A DNA stretch of 64,000 bases from Heliocybe sulcata (taxonomy: Eukaryota > Basidiomycota > Agaricomycetes > Gloeophyllales > Gloeophyllaceae), in assembly GCA_004369045.1 (NCBI GenBank), contig ML213508.1:497668-561667 (forward strand), given 5' to 3'. The position numbers were made by a program, and so were the translations under genes. The notes under the pieces were generated by a model. That model was not told where the DNA came from and did not search any database. It worked only from the letters and a program-made list of their open reading frames with translations. Below are positions 53,001-63,656 of the stretch, piece after piece (positions within the stretch are counted from its first letter, which is position 1; every line of letters begins with the position of its first letter).

Positions 53001-53204
53001 GCAGAATTTGTCGTGGAGTCATTGGTGAGTGCTTGTTAGGGATTGTGCTGGGGTTGATCTGGACGACGATTTCCTGCTGTTTTTAGGTGGAATGAGACGG
53101 ACTATGGGCAAGGCGGGCAGATTGTGAATGTCTATGCACCTCTGGACCAGATTCCGGTGTTTTACTTGGGAGAGAAGTCGGATATCTTGGCGGGAAATGT
53201 GTGA
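50014..53204 (+). CDS. Secreted glycoside hydrolase family 31 (alpha-glucosidase/alpha-xylosidase type)
   Basis: The ATG at 50014 gives a signal peptide (MLGSLGLCSLWGLISVSLV). The frame is assembled over about a dozen introns: QNGFERIYIQ, PFGTNGIRVRASLLRD, DDQIYGTGQQACCMDN, VPIPMFMSSK and GFLQYFNMPSQGRLEFGAYR. It continues QPVPPEWILGYQQSKLRYYN, VNVSMIVVDFFNW, FNTEFWPDPAGM, HNFWIDQADGGTLGEPFENN (nucleophile Asp in WID) and GQTINSLPYARAFTQYFIG. It then reaches RFCSYLWSGDTSSRFD (acid/base Asp in SGD), WTLDIGGFTGLD, RWLAMGTFLPYMRVHG, ALRYQLVPYVKRLFQMLHD, IMRPLYYDF, and a beta-rich end, IPVFYLGEKSDILAGNV. The stop is TGA 53202-53204. One intron (50704-50759) has a GC donor, and another splits the Asn codon of ENNGQ. 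All catalytic blocks are intact. The exact sugar specificity cannot be read. Confidence 0.9.
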
Positions 53205-54312
53205 ATGCAAGCACGGAGCGCGGGGGACGTTGGTGGAGCGCGGTTGGCAGTTCTATCACATGGCCTTACAATGGGTTTTTATTCAGTAACGTGAATCTGG
53301 ATTGCATTCTTTTATGAAAGCGCGTTCCTCTCAGGTTTTTAGTCTCGCTCTTCAGTGCCCCTGCGATGACCTCGTGCAATAACGTATCTCATCCTCGTAG
53401 TCCTAGACCCGTCCGCTGTATAATACATCGTTGCGCACCTAGTCCTCCGCTCGGACTTGAACTAATTTCAGACTGAATTGATCAGCATTGAGCAGAACAT
53501 CCCAAGCGTTCACCGCCTCGACGTTCAACTTTTACCGTCTAGCTGGGCCTTGCTGTCTTTGTAATCTTCGCCATCTGACTCTCAGTGCGTCGTTAATGGT
53601 GAAGTTACGTCGACAGGGGGTCTTTAACTTGAAAGTGCTTGTAAATGCGATGAGGAAGCAGGGCGCGTCCGATTTTGTGGCATATGCCATGTGTATCACG
53701 TGCGCGGGGCTCACGGGACAAGGGCGAAGACGGGATCTACGTCCAAAGGCCCCGGAGAGTACGATGTCCAACGGCGTCCACCTTTCACAGCTTGCTTTCC
53801 CACTTATATACCGGATTCTCTTTTACCATCCTCCCCCGTATCCAGTCCAGTGAAGGCAGCCTCCATCACATACTTGCGCAGGGCAGGGTACTGTGGAAAC
53901 ATTTCCAATGAGAGCTCTCCTTCTATGACGTTTCAGGTGGTTTGTCCACTACCGCTTGAGGTAGACGTTGCTAGAGCCGAACGAAGTCCAGGGTTGAGGC
54001 CGAGGAGCCGGATATTGACCCCAGCCATGGTGAGCCTTCCTCTATGGATAGAGCAAGTGAGAAAAAAATGCTGTCTGAGTCTCAAGTACTGCAGAGTCTG
54101 AATAACGTCGTCGAGCACGAGAAGCACAGGACGATGAGCAGGACGAGACGTTGAGCGATGTCGTTAGCCGCAGCGTGGGAAGACTGGCGATAAGATAAGA
54201 TTGCTGTTTCAGATAAGGTGCGGAGGATCAGCTTAATGAGGCGATATGGCGTGTTGTGCTACTCGTCTCCCACACACTGTCCTTAGCGCCCGCATCTCCC
54301 TCTCTCCCCGCC
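53205..54312. other. Intergenic, no gene seen
   Basis: About 1.1 kb. Plus-strand frames at 53.5-54.1 kb overlap in several phases and have no family signal. No repeats or RNA genes recognised. Confidence 0.45.
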
Positions 54313-55835
54313 ATGACCACCGACACCCAGCACCGACCAGACCTCACCATGAGCGCCAGCACCAGCGCAGGCACTATCCGCGGCCTGCACATGGCCGCGC
54401 TCGACTTCAGCGCCCCTCATTCGCCGCCGCCCTCCGCCCCGCCGTCGCCCACCGACTCCGTGTCGTCCTTCCCCTCCGTCTCGTCCTCCTTCTTCTTCTC
54501 CTCTGGCCCCGCCTCGCCGCCGCCCTCGGACCCGGAAGACCTGCACGGGCCGCACGGCAGCGCGAGCACCTCGGGGCTCATCATCCCGTCGCTCACGCTG
54601 CCGTCGGCGCTGCGGCGCCCGACGGTGTACGGCCAGGTTCTCGGCGAGCTGCGCGTGTTTGTGTTTGGGAGGCAGGGCGTGAGGAAGAGCAGGGTGGCGG
54701 AGATGTTGGTGGAGGGGAATGAGGATCTGGTGGATGTGGATGGGGTGGAGGAGGAGGGGAGGGCGAGGGTGTGGCGCGCGTCGACGGATTGGGTGGAGCA
54801 TCGCGATGCGCATGGGTTGGAGAGGATTGAGCCGAGGCGGAATGTTGAGGTGGTGATGTGGCCGGGGTACGATCCGGCGACGCAGGATGTGAGTGTGTCT
54901 GCTTATCGATGGGGGCCCGTCTGACTGTGTGTTCCAGCCTGCGAGTATCACTGCGCCGATACTCGACTACCTACATGCCTCCTTCCATAGCTTGCACGCT
55001 GTGATCGACCCCTCTGTCCCGACGACCTCGACCGCTGTCCTCAAGAACCTCGTCAGTGCGCCCAATACGCCGCTTTGGACGCTTGCCGTCCTGGTCACTG
55101 ATAAAGATGGCAGTGCGTAGCTAGTCTTGTCACTGCTTGCATGGTCACTAATAAGCACCAGCCCTCTCCGCCTTGGATCGCTCCATCTTATCAACCCTCT
55201 CTCCGCACATCCCGCTCATCGTCCTCCCTGCCCCTCCCGCGCCGTCCGCCTACCCAATCCAAGCCCCGCCCTCCGCTCCCCGACCATCCCACCACCACTC
55301 CTACTCGCACTCGCCCCGCCCGCGGCCCGCCAGCCGCAGCCGCACCGAGACGCTCACCCTCCCTACCTACCACCGCTCGACCAGGCATGGCAAGCTCTCC
55401 GCGTTCCGACCTGCGCACGTGTTTGCACTGAGGACGGGGTTGTTTAGGAGCCCAGAGACGATCGCGCTGTTAAGGGGCGAGGCGGGAGAGCGGTGGGTGA
55501 GGTGGCGGAGGGGGAGGGGCCGCCGGGAGGGCTGGGATAAGCGGAGGTGGGAGGAGGAGTTGGGGGCGCATGCTCGCCATGTCGGTGATGAAGATCAAGA
55601 GAGGGGGAAGGGGGAGGAGGGGAGGAGGGAGGCGCGGTGTGCGGAGGCGATGGGCGTGGGGATGGATCCGCTGCATTTGCCGAGTTTGTGGGCGGTGGCG
55701 GTAGGGCTGTTTGCGAGTCGCGCGAGGGGAGGGGAGAGGGGAGGGGGCGGGGCGTGGGGGTGGGTGGTGCTGGCTGCTGCTGCGTTTTGTGCGGGCGTGG
55801 GGGTCGGGTGGGGGATTGTGAAGCGGGGAGCGTGA
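54313..55835 (+). CDS. P-loop-like protein with degenerate Walker A and C-terminal membrane anchor
   Basis: Function unknown. The start at 54313 has good context (CCGCCATGA). Exon 1 encodes a Ser/Pro-rich leader (residues 20-95) and then LGELRVFVFGRQGVRKSRVA, which looks like the first strand, P-loop and helix of a GTPase/septin-like domain. The Walker A position that should be Gly (GxxxxGKS) is Arg (G119-RQGVRKS). Next are RNVEVVMWPGYDPATQD (a possible switch-II-like strand), then after an intron ITAPILDYLHASFHSLHAVI and TPLWTLAVLVTDKDG (resembling the base-binding strand), and ILSTLSPHIPLIVL. A long basic/Gly-rich region follows. The C-terminus WGWVVLAAAAFCAGVGVGW is one transmembrane helix followed by IVKRGA. 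The GC content is very high. Two introns, both canonical. A tail-anchored pseudo-GTPase is an inference. Confidence 0.65.
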
Positions 55836-56292
55836 GGAGGCGCTGGTGAGCGGGTGTGGCTCTCGTCGTTTCACAGCAAGCTAATTGATTTTGTGTCTTT
55901 GCAGGCTGACACGGACAGGTTAGACTGGGACTCTGGATTTCTACTGCGACATTTTATGGTTACTCTCATTTGTGCGATATGTGTATCAACAGTCTTTTAC
56001 GCTAGTATATAACTAAATGCTTTTTCCGCCTGGTACTGATGCTGTGGCTATTCCTGGAAGCTGAGGGTAGGAACGTGGGCTGGGGAGGGCGCTTCTGGGT
56101 ACTTTGAGAGCGAGCTTGTGCCCGGAGCATCGCTTGGGATGCCTACCTGCTGCGAGCGGAAGCGCATCGGTGTGACTGACCCACGTGACCAGGGGACGTG
56201 TGGCATGAAGAGAACGGGATCCCCGTGCCGGATCCGTGAGAGATCTCAGACGGAGAAACGGACCAGAGTCCTCGTCGTACGCCACCAACTAG
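55836..56292. other. Intergenic, no gene seen
   Basis: The 457 bp between the tail-anchored protein and the second F-box gene. No site or repeat recognised. Confidence 0.4.
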
Positions 56293-57483
56293 ATGCACGT
56301 CCTCGACTTACCCTACGACATCCTCTGCTGCATCTTCAGAGCCGTACCCGACACCGCGACTCTGCTGGCCAGCCTGCGCGTCTGCCGGACGTTCTCCGAG
56401 GCGGCGCTGCCCTGCGTGTACGCGCAGATCGTGTTCGACGATGGCTACAAGGGCCGGATGGGGCGCGCGTTCAGAGCGATCGAGGCGCGTCCGCATTTGA
56501 GGGGGTATGTTCGGGGTGTGCAGCACGTAGGTACGTCTGTCGTGCGTCAACCTATTTTGCGAAGAAGGAAATAGTAATTTGGGTGTAGCGACAGACATGT
56601 ACATCGACCCCGCGCAGTTCAGCTGGGCAGAACCGCTCTCCAAGCTACACAGTCTAACTTCATACACACTGTCCACCCCGCAGAGGCGCCTCATGCAGTT
56701 CGTGTCGCTGGATTTTTTGACAGTAGCCATCCACGCTCTCGCTCAGTGCCCAAACCTGCGCCACATCCGCTTCGACTTCCACCTGACGACCTCGTACTTT
56801 GCCGTCCTCTACCTCCTCGCGGCGCTCCCCCGCCTGCGCAGCGTGTCGTTCGGCCGACCCAGCGCGCTGTTTTTCGTGAGACTGGTGCCGTGGTTGAGGG
56901 CCATGCCCCACTTGGACGGGCTGCACATGATGGTACGTCGTGGCTCTGCATCTGCGCGGGCCGTTCATGACGATTGGGTTGCGGGCAGGACATGACGGAG
57001 CTGACGGTGGAAAGGCTCCAAGCTGTCCTCCCCGAAATGGCCAACGTCACGCACTTGACTCTCGGTCCGAACCACACCTTCTCCTCAACAGCCCTCCTCG
57101 CCGTCCTCGAAAGTCTCCCTCAACTGCTCGATCTCACTGTATACTACTACAACTTCCCCGACAAGGACAATACGACACACCCGCCCTCCCAGCGCCTCCT
57201 CCCCGTACTGCACACCCTCGCCGTGCACCACCAAGACGTCACCTCCGCCTCCGACTTCTCCGCCCTCTTCACCTGGCTCTGGGACCTGTGCAGACACTCC
57301 CCTCTCCGCGCGCTCGAAATAACATCAGTCGACTGCAGTATCTGCGATAACCCGGATGAGCTGCTCGAGTTTGTCAGGGCTAAAGAAGCCACGCTGAGGC
57401 ACGTAGCGGCCCGGCACGTCTACGTCAAAAGGGACGCGGCGACGTGGGAGAAGTCGCAGGATGTGCAGGTCGTGGTGGTATAG
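56293..57483 (+). CDS. F-box protein with LRR-like region
   Basis: Probable SCF substrate receptor. It starts MHVLDLPYDILCCIFRAVPD, TATLLASLRVCRTFSEAALP, an F-box with the LPxDILxxIF and CRxFxxxALP hallmarks. After two introns the sequence shows leucine-rich spacing: LTVAIHALAQCPNLRHIRFD, VLYLLAALPRLRSVSFG, MPHLDGLHMM, ANVTHLTLGPN, VLESLPQLLDLTVYYYN and LRALEITSVDC. It ends VQVVVV with TAG at 57481-57483. Three exons, about 365 residues. The target is unknown. It differs clearly from the F-box protein at 23.3 kb, so the two are not a recent duplication. Confidence 0.78.
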
Positions 57484-58017
57484 CTGTCAAGCTGATGGGG
57501 ACGCGGATATAGTGAGTGGTGTTATAGTTCGGGGTGGTCTCGACTGGAGCACATCCTGGATGAGTCAGACCTTGCTCTGTTCTCGGTCCTCGATCGCGAT
57601 TTTCTCGCAGGTCGTCCGGATAGAGCAAGTCTCGTTCGTTCATAGTCGCCGAACAACACACCTTGAACATCCGGGGGTAAAACACCACGATCTGCGGACA
57701 GGTGCTGCAGAGCCTCGAACCCAAGATGCACGGATCTCGCGCTCTGGCCACTCTGTCACCCAGGGACGGCCAATCATACGTCCGATCCAAGAGTTCGCCG
57801 TACCCCCGCTCAGTTCCATGGGGTTACGAAGGCCATAGCCAACTGCCTCGCGATCCACCTGACCACAAGCGCGCCCACAACCTGTCGCTATGTTTAGCCC
57901 AAAGGCCAAGCCATCCTCGCGGGCCGTGGTATATGCTATGTCATCCTTACCTGCCCGCTCGGACTCTGCCCGAGCTTATCGTATATATGCCCGCAAGCGA
58001 TAGGCGAATAAGCAACT
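57484..58017. other. Intergenic; promoter of the DUF302-like gene
   Basis: The 534 bp between the F-box stop and the DUF302-like start. The only element recognised is a TATATAT box at 57982-57988. Confidence 0.45.
57982..57988 (+). promoter_or_regulatory. TATA-like box before the DUF302-like gene
   Basis: TATATAT lies about 30 bp before the ATG at 58018. The spacing implies a very short 5' UTR, or the box is not used. Confidence 0.3.
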
Positions 58018-58600
58018 ATGTCAAAGACGACGTTTTCTTACCAGATGCAGCGCGTGACGTACGAGACGGACGTGCCCGTGGCGGAGGTGCTCGCGCGGCT
58101 GGATCGGGAGCTGAACCGCGCGGCCGCGGGCTCGGCGGGGGTGCTCCAGAAGTTGATGAGTGTGAAGAGTAGGGAGGAGCTGGAGAGCGTTGTACATGGG
58201 CAGACGGGGGATGGCCAGCGGGATTTTATGTACGTGTCGGTATGTCGCGCGTGGGTGAGGGCTGATGAAAGACGTGTGCGGTAGGTTTTTCGGCCAGATC
58301 CGCCACGACGGGTGGCTGAACGCGTACTTTGGCGAGGCGGCGTACCCGCATGTGTCGGTGTACACGCTGGGGAACCCGCTCATCGCGCAGACGATGATCC
58401 AGCACGACGTGATCGCGGGGTACTACGTCCCGCCCAAGGTCTTCGTCGTCGGCACGGCAGACGGGCGCGGGACGAGGGTGGTGTATGATTTGCCGTCGTC
58501 CCTGATTGCGGCGGGGAGGGAGGGGGAGCTGAGGAGGGCTGCGGAGGGGCTGGATAAGAAGTTGGAGAAGTTGGTGGAGAAGATCACTGCAAAGGTCTAG
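58018..58600 (+). CDS. DUF302-like domain protein
   Basis: Two exons (58018-58229 and 58285-58600) separated by a 55-nt GT-AG intron total 528 nt, giving 175 residues. It starts MSKTTFSYQMQRVTYETDVP, VAEVLARLDRELN. After the intron come FFGQIRHDGWLNAYFG and the conserved-looking block VSVYTLGNPLIAQTMIQHDV, AGYYVPPKVFVV. A helical C-terminus (LDKKLEKLVEKITAKV) follows. The N-terminal 'VPxxEVxARLDxELN' and central 'YTLGNPLIAxxM' pattern resembles the DUF302 family, small alpha/beta proteins of unknown biochemical role found in bacteria and fungi. There is no signal peptide or membrane segment, so it is probably cytosolic. Confidence 0.72.
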
Positions 58601-59457
58601 ATGGGGTAGGGGAGGAGCGAGGGAGAGATAGCGCTTGATAGACGAGCTCATATGGATACGTGAACTTGGCTATCACAGCGGGAGTTACACCATTTCGGAC
58701 GTTGCAATATGTTGGTCGAAATGGATTACACCCAGTAAATATATAGGAATAGCTTTCAGCGGCAGGCAATATAATTACTGAGAAGGTGATGCAAATGTTA
58801 TAGCAATTTATTTCATTAGATACAACATTGTAGTGATATTCAAAATATAATATTTTGGTGATATCAATATGTGTTACAAAATATCACATCGGGGTGATGC
58901 TGCAGGAAGATCGTCAAATCTGAGATTAAGGGAACAAGAATATGCAGCAAAAAAGATAGTATTTCGCAGCGTCAAAAAAGGAAGATAAAATTAAAATATG
59001 GAAATACATTTGCACTGATCTAAAAACTGATACCAAAAGCAAAGCTATAGCCGAACGTCTAAAGGTATTGCCCCGGTTATCGCCCATTGCCGACCCGATC
59101 ACTGGGCAATAGCCGGGCAATAACCGGGCAAAGGCCCGGTACTGGCACAGCCACGACCCGATAGGTGCCCCTGAAAGCCGGTATACTGCGTCGTGTCTGG
59201 TACCCTGCCCGGCGTGACTAGGATATTGAATGGAACTGGGAGAGGCGAGAATGCAGGAGAAAGGTGAAGGACAAGTTGCCACGTGGGGTTTATGAGCCGC
59301 ACTCCAGTATTGTGCGCAGCTACACCGCAGGATGGTGAATAAAACAGTCGGTCAAGGAGGTCAACGGCATCGTGTAGTACGCTGACTAGACATTGTGCGC
59401 TGCGAGGTCCCCAGGTTCCCGTGGGCGATGCCAAGACTTGTAAAAGCGACAGTAAAG
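58601..59457. other. AT-rich non-coding region beside the transposase
   Basis: Holds the 3' end of the DUF302-like gene, an AT-rich stretch (58.75-59.05 kb) with repeated GTGATAT/ATATCAC motifs, and a GC-rich hairpin at 59072-59128. The left end of the CACTA element should lie here, but no convincing terminal repeat was found. Confidence 0.45.
59072..59128. repeat. Imperfect 14-bp inverted repeat with GGGCAATA repeats
   Basis: CCCGGTTATCGCCC (59072-59085) pairs with GGGCAATAACCGGG (59115-59128), 13 of 14 bases. Between and around them GGGCAATAGCC and GGGCAATAACC recur in direct orientation. It may be a subterminal region of the adjacent transposon. Confidence 0.6.
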
Positions 59458-62400
59458 TTAACTAGTCCTGTCGCGAATACAATTGAGGCTTCGAATAAAA
59501 AGCACGAAAACAGCACATACCCGAGACAATGACACTATGACTACCTGGTCAGGGTTCGTTTGATATCGAGCGAAGTGAGAAAAGACCCAATGCACCTCAA
59601 CAAGTTCAAGTTTGTTAGATAGTCTTGAAGAGTACAGCTGCGCCGGAAAGTCCGGATATTGGGAGAAGGGATCGATCGCACCCTCAACGGGCATATGCCT
59701 CCGTACAGCAAAGCGCAGGGCCTGTGCTCCCTCAGGTTTATAGATGTACTCAATACACCCTGGAACAGGGCGTGCTTTCGCGTCGCCAGAGGGATAGAAC
59801 TCGATCAGACTATTCCCGATGTGAGTCATGCGAGTAGCGTAGCCAACCCCATCATGCTTTGTCCTACTTGTAAGGATGACTCTATCGGTCGAAACCAGGG
59901 CCTTGAGTTCGTCGGGTGTCGCTCGAGTGCGAATCCGCCGGTCTTCCGCAAAATCTGGTCGCCCTGACTGCCCATAGATCTCCTGGAACACTGCATTGCA
60001 TTCCTTTATTGCAGGCGGGCAGTCTTCTCTGGCTAACCAATGCCTAAGCCTTGCACCGCGTATGAAGGATTTAATCATGCTCGGTTCCAGCTCACCTGGG
60101 GTTTCTGGTAAGCAATTGGTACACAAGTAATGTGGACGCGGGTCTCACCGAATTTGTGGTTATGACCTTGACGCTGGAGCCACCCCACGAGGCGCTCAAA
60201 AGGAAAACACCACCAGGAGTGCACAGGCCCAAAGAGCAACAAGAAATCGTAGATATGTAACGCCATATGATGGTTAGTTCTAAACTGGGCATGGCGATGA
60301 AGACGACGGAGGTTACGGATGTCATCTGCAAGATACTGGCGGCATCTACTTGCGCGGCTTAAGTTCGTTGTCCGCAGGCAAATCAGCCACGCGGCAGAAA
60401 ACAGACCCATGGTATGATCGAGTACCTCCCGACACCGAGTAGCAAGCTGCGGCGTCGCATGTTGTGTGCCAGCGCCCCATAGAGTAACGAGAGCAATTGG
60501 TAGGTAGATTGTAGTCATGGTACGCCACTCGTCGGCCTTCAGCGTACCGGCAGCGGCTTCCCCGAAATTGTACGGTACAGAATCTATCCAGGACGGAGTT
60601 GCTGTCTCGCGAATGACATTGTGTATATGTTGGATTACTTCTTGCGTCACCAGCTTTCGAGATGTCGTATCTTCCGCCCCCATTTGCTGTGATTGACGCT
60701 GTAGAATAGACATCAACATGGGCGCAGACCAGACGTCGCAAGAGCTCTGCTCACCCATTCTGCCAGGCAGGATGCGTAGTAACGCTTCCCGACCCATTGA
60801 ACATCGCCGGGACTATCACCGTGGTTGTCAGGGAGACACCCTAAGTCACGGAAGACGAACGCCAATGCAGGTCGATTTTTTCCTTCAAGCTTTGTTGCTA
60901 AGCTCTTGATAGTTCGGTTCAACAGATCGGGCTGCGACGCTGTCAAAAGCGCATGAATCTGGGTCACCTGCTTGGCCTCCATTTCGGACAGAGGGTGGGG
61001 ATTGTTTGTAGGATCATATACCCGGAACTCATAGGCATAGGCCACTGGAGCTGGGTCTAGATGAGCGGCTTCAGCCTTCGTGAGCTGCAACACGTCGCGG
61101 CAGTGGTATGCGATCAGCCCTTCCAGTATACAGTGCATGGAGTCAACGACGAGTTGTCTCGTTGGGTCCCAGTAAGGCAAGCGCCATAATTCCGACCACC
61201 GTATACCATGCATCTTAAACAGCTTCTCCTGTTCTTTTGACGTAGGAGCATCCCTCTATTCCTCAGCATGTCGGCGTAGTGCATCCACATCGCGCAGACT
61301 CCAGCCTTCGAAGTCAGTCTCGCCCACCGTTGCCCGATGGACACGCTGGCAGACCGAACAGTAATGATGGCTGTTATGGCCAGCCAAAGCAGCGGCCTGC
61401 CGTGCAGCAGGCAGATCACAAACGACGGCAGCAATGGCACTTCTTGTCAGCCGTCCAAGTGGGTGAAGGGCTGTCTTCGAGTAAAAGACGCCTTTGCTCC
61501 AAGACGTTGACATGTCATCGACCAATGGCCATACGTAATGATTGAGGTCCATCAGATGAGGCTCGCACGGCCCAGGGATTATGCCAGCTAAGTACATATT
61601 CTCTGGCTTGTACTGGATGTCGTAGGGAAGATTCAAGCATGCCATTGAGATGATTCCACAGGAGACGGTGGGTCCACTGTTGGTCGAGCCCTCGGGATTG
61701 AAGTAATCGACGTTCAGAGTAAATGCGTAGCGCCCCTCCTCGTGACGGTCAATAAACAAAGTAGGTTTTTCTGGCGAGGAATCCGGGCCTTGGAGAGATT
61801 GCATGAACTGGGCGCGAAGCGCATCCATCACCCATTCGGTAGCAGAGGGCGCCGACTGAGATTCCAAGAAAGCGTCATCAATGCTGCGATCCATCTTCTC
61901 CTCGAGTTGCTTTTGCGATAGCAAAACTGCCAGATAGTCGTCGAAGTGGTGATAGACGAACGTTCGGAACGGCTTCCGTGATCCATCACGAGATGCTGGT
62001 TGTAACAACAAAGCACCACATTGTGCCGACTGAGGCTCTGGATTATGTGAACACCGCTCGGGATATACGGGGACTGCTGATCCTCGCTTGTAGACGGGTT
62101 TGTACGTGCAGTGGCACTGAGGACATGAGGCATAAATTGTCACTCAACCGTCCAGATTAAACTGCGATAAAGCAGCATTCAGCGATCTAGGGATGTGTGA
62201 CAGTATACTCCTCTGACGCCCCGAAATATCACCAGGGGGCATCCTGAAAACAAGACCGAGCAAGATTCGCAGCACAGACAATGTGAAATCGCCAGCTCTC
62301 CGAGTGATCCCGAAACATACTGACAAGACTACAACAAGGAAGACTGACACTTGAGCGACCACATCCAGTTGGTCTACAGGGAGGTCATGCATGTGATCTA

Positions 62401-62636
62401 GAAACATATCAGATGGCATTGAGGGAGGCAGACTCAGGACGACACTGACCAGAATCAAAATGGCGAAATTGGGGCTCAGGATGTGGAAGGATGAGCTTCA
62501 TCTCGTTGAGTCGCCCATCTGCCTGATCGAGTGTTTCAATAACTTTGGCTTTCCGGTTTATTACAACAGGCACAGCTCGAGTCACCCTCTCCGCAGACAT
62601 GCGAAGCGAAGCAATCTCATGCTCAAGGGCGGCCAC
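59458..62636 (-). pseudogene. CACTA/Plavaka (Tnp2-like) transposase with two in-frame stops
   Basis: Transposase gene of an Agaricomycete CACTA-type DNA transposon. A coiled-coil start (ALEHEIASLRMSAERV) is spliced to QLDVVAQVSVFLVVV and the frame continues to SQFNLDG. A TGA (62144-62146) interrupts it. The same frame resumes with TIYASCPQCHCTYKPVY and holds NVDYFNPEG, GIISMACLNLPYDIQYKPEN and GIIPGPCEPHLMDLNHYVWP up to LRRHAEE. There a TAG (61256-61258) interrupts and the frame resumes with MHGIRWSELWRLPYWDPTRQ and VVDSMHCILEGLIAYHCRDV. Introns with good sites then join to ETATPSWIDSVPYNFGEAAA, GTLKADEWRTMTTIYLPIAL, HKFGELEPSMIKSFIRGA and PAQLYSSRLSNKLELVEVHW. The N-terminus has no ATG: a TAG precedes it close to the satellite border, so the 5' end is probably lost. 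It is therefore dead as it stands. Confidence 0.85.
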
Positions 62637-62689
62637 CCTTTCGCGTATGGTACACTAGTGGTCACTAGTCTTTATATATAATTTACCAC

Positions 62690-63149
62690 AACTGTGGTGA
62701 AGTCATATACACTACTTTAGTAGTCCTTATATGATATGTGTTGCAGTCGGATTATATGTGATATAATGCGACCACATGTGTGATACATTTATATATGGTT
62801 GAGGTAGATTTATATAGGATGTATATATGGTGGAGGGCATATTATACTGTGGATGTAGGGGGGTTGCAGTAGATTTATACAGGATTTGTATGGTATACTG
62901 GGCTGTTTATATGAGGTTTTTACAACATGGCAGAAGTTTTGTACCAGTTTGTATGCTCTACTTGTGGATTTATATCGAATTATATACTGTGCTGCTGTAT
63001 TTATATGGGGAATGTATAATACTGCAGTGCATTTATATAATTTTCTGGACAGGTTATACTGGATGTGTGCAGTTTGCTGGTGGGTTTATATCAGATTATA
63101 CTCGACCTGGTCTACATTATACCTCTATATACTCACTATATACCTTTTC
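62690..63149. repeat. Degenerate AT-rich satellite
   Basis: About 460 bp with variants of GATTTATATAGGA or GGTTTATATGAGG recurring every 25-60 bp, separated by G-rich bits such as CTGGATGTG and GGGTTGCAGT. No unit is long enough or similar enough to call exact copies. Open frames through it (Tyr/Leu-rich) come from composition. The same style of sequence (TTGGATTTATATAAAATG) runs into the inverted repeat arm. Confidence 0.6.
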
Positions 63150-63493
63150 AGGTCACTTTATATTGGATTTATATAAAATGTTTGGGCACTTCCTATAAAT
63201 ATAGGGGACATCTGGTCACATTATATAAGATTTATATGCAAATTGGGGGGGCCCTGCTGGGTGGAATCTTCCACAAATCAGGGATCCTTATGACCCTATA
63301 GGGGACTACAGTTTGACCCAATAACATGGGCAATATCTCCCAGGATAGAATTAGTGCACCCCCCTACCCTTCCAGCTGGTTCTCTCCCCACCTCCAGCCT
63401 CCTGGGCTGTTACCCTCCACCTATTCTGCCACCTAAAATTCTGATTTCATCTCTATAGTGATGTCCCTTAATTTAGATGCCTTCCAGCAGCCC
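63150..63493. repeat. Left arm of a near-perfect 344-bp inverted repeat
   Basis: From AGGTCACTTTATATTGGA at 63150 to CCTTCCAGCAGCCC near 63493. Each base n pairs with base 127150-n across the whole arm with no indels; I noticed only two mismatches. No coding frame is supported. The arm contains AT-rich and GC-rich blocks such as GGACATCTGGTCACATTATA and CAGCCTCCTGGGCTGTTACC. Confidence 0.95.
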
Positions 63494-63656
63494 ATCCAGC
63501 CACAGCAAATACTCTCTCCAATCCAGCATTCCTATCTAAGCACAAATCTGGACTGGAATCCAGACAAGTGTCAGATGCTTACTGCAGTGCTGTGTGCATC
63601 CCATTGTGTCCCCTAAGCTAACCCAGGTCTCTACTTGTGCTTTCTAATAGCTGGGG

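Noticed and set aside
54283-54951. 222-codon minus-strand frame, Arg/His-rich
   Set aside because: Antisense to exon 1 of the tail-anchored P-loop-like gene; very high GC content leaves few stops.
58601-62700. Terminal inverted repeats and target duplication of the CACTA element
   Set aside because: I searched both flanks for CACTA/TAGTG ends and matching termini. Candidates such as CACTAGTG near 62653 have no partner on the left, so no element borders are claimed.
62827-63301. Tyr/Leu-rich frames of up to 123 codons in the satellite
   Set aside because: The composition follows the TATA-rich repeat; there is no domain, splice pattern or start context.
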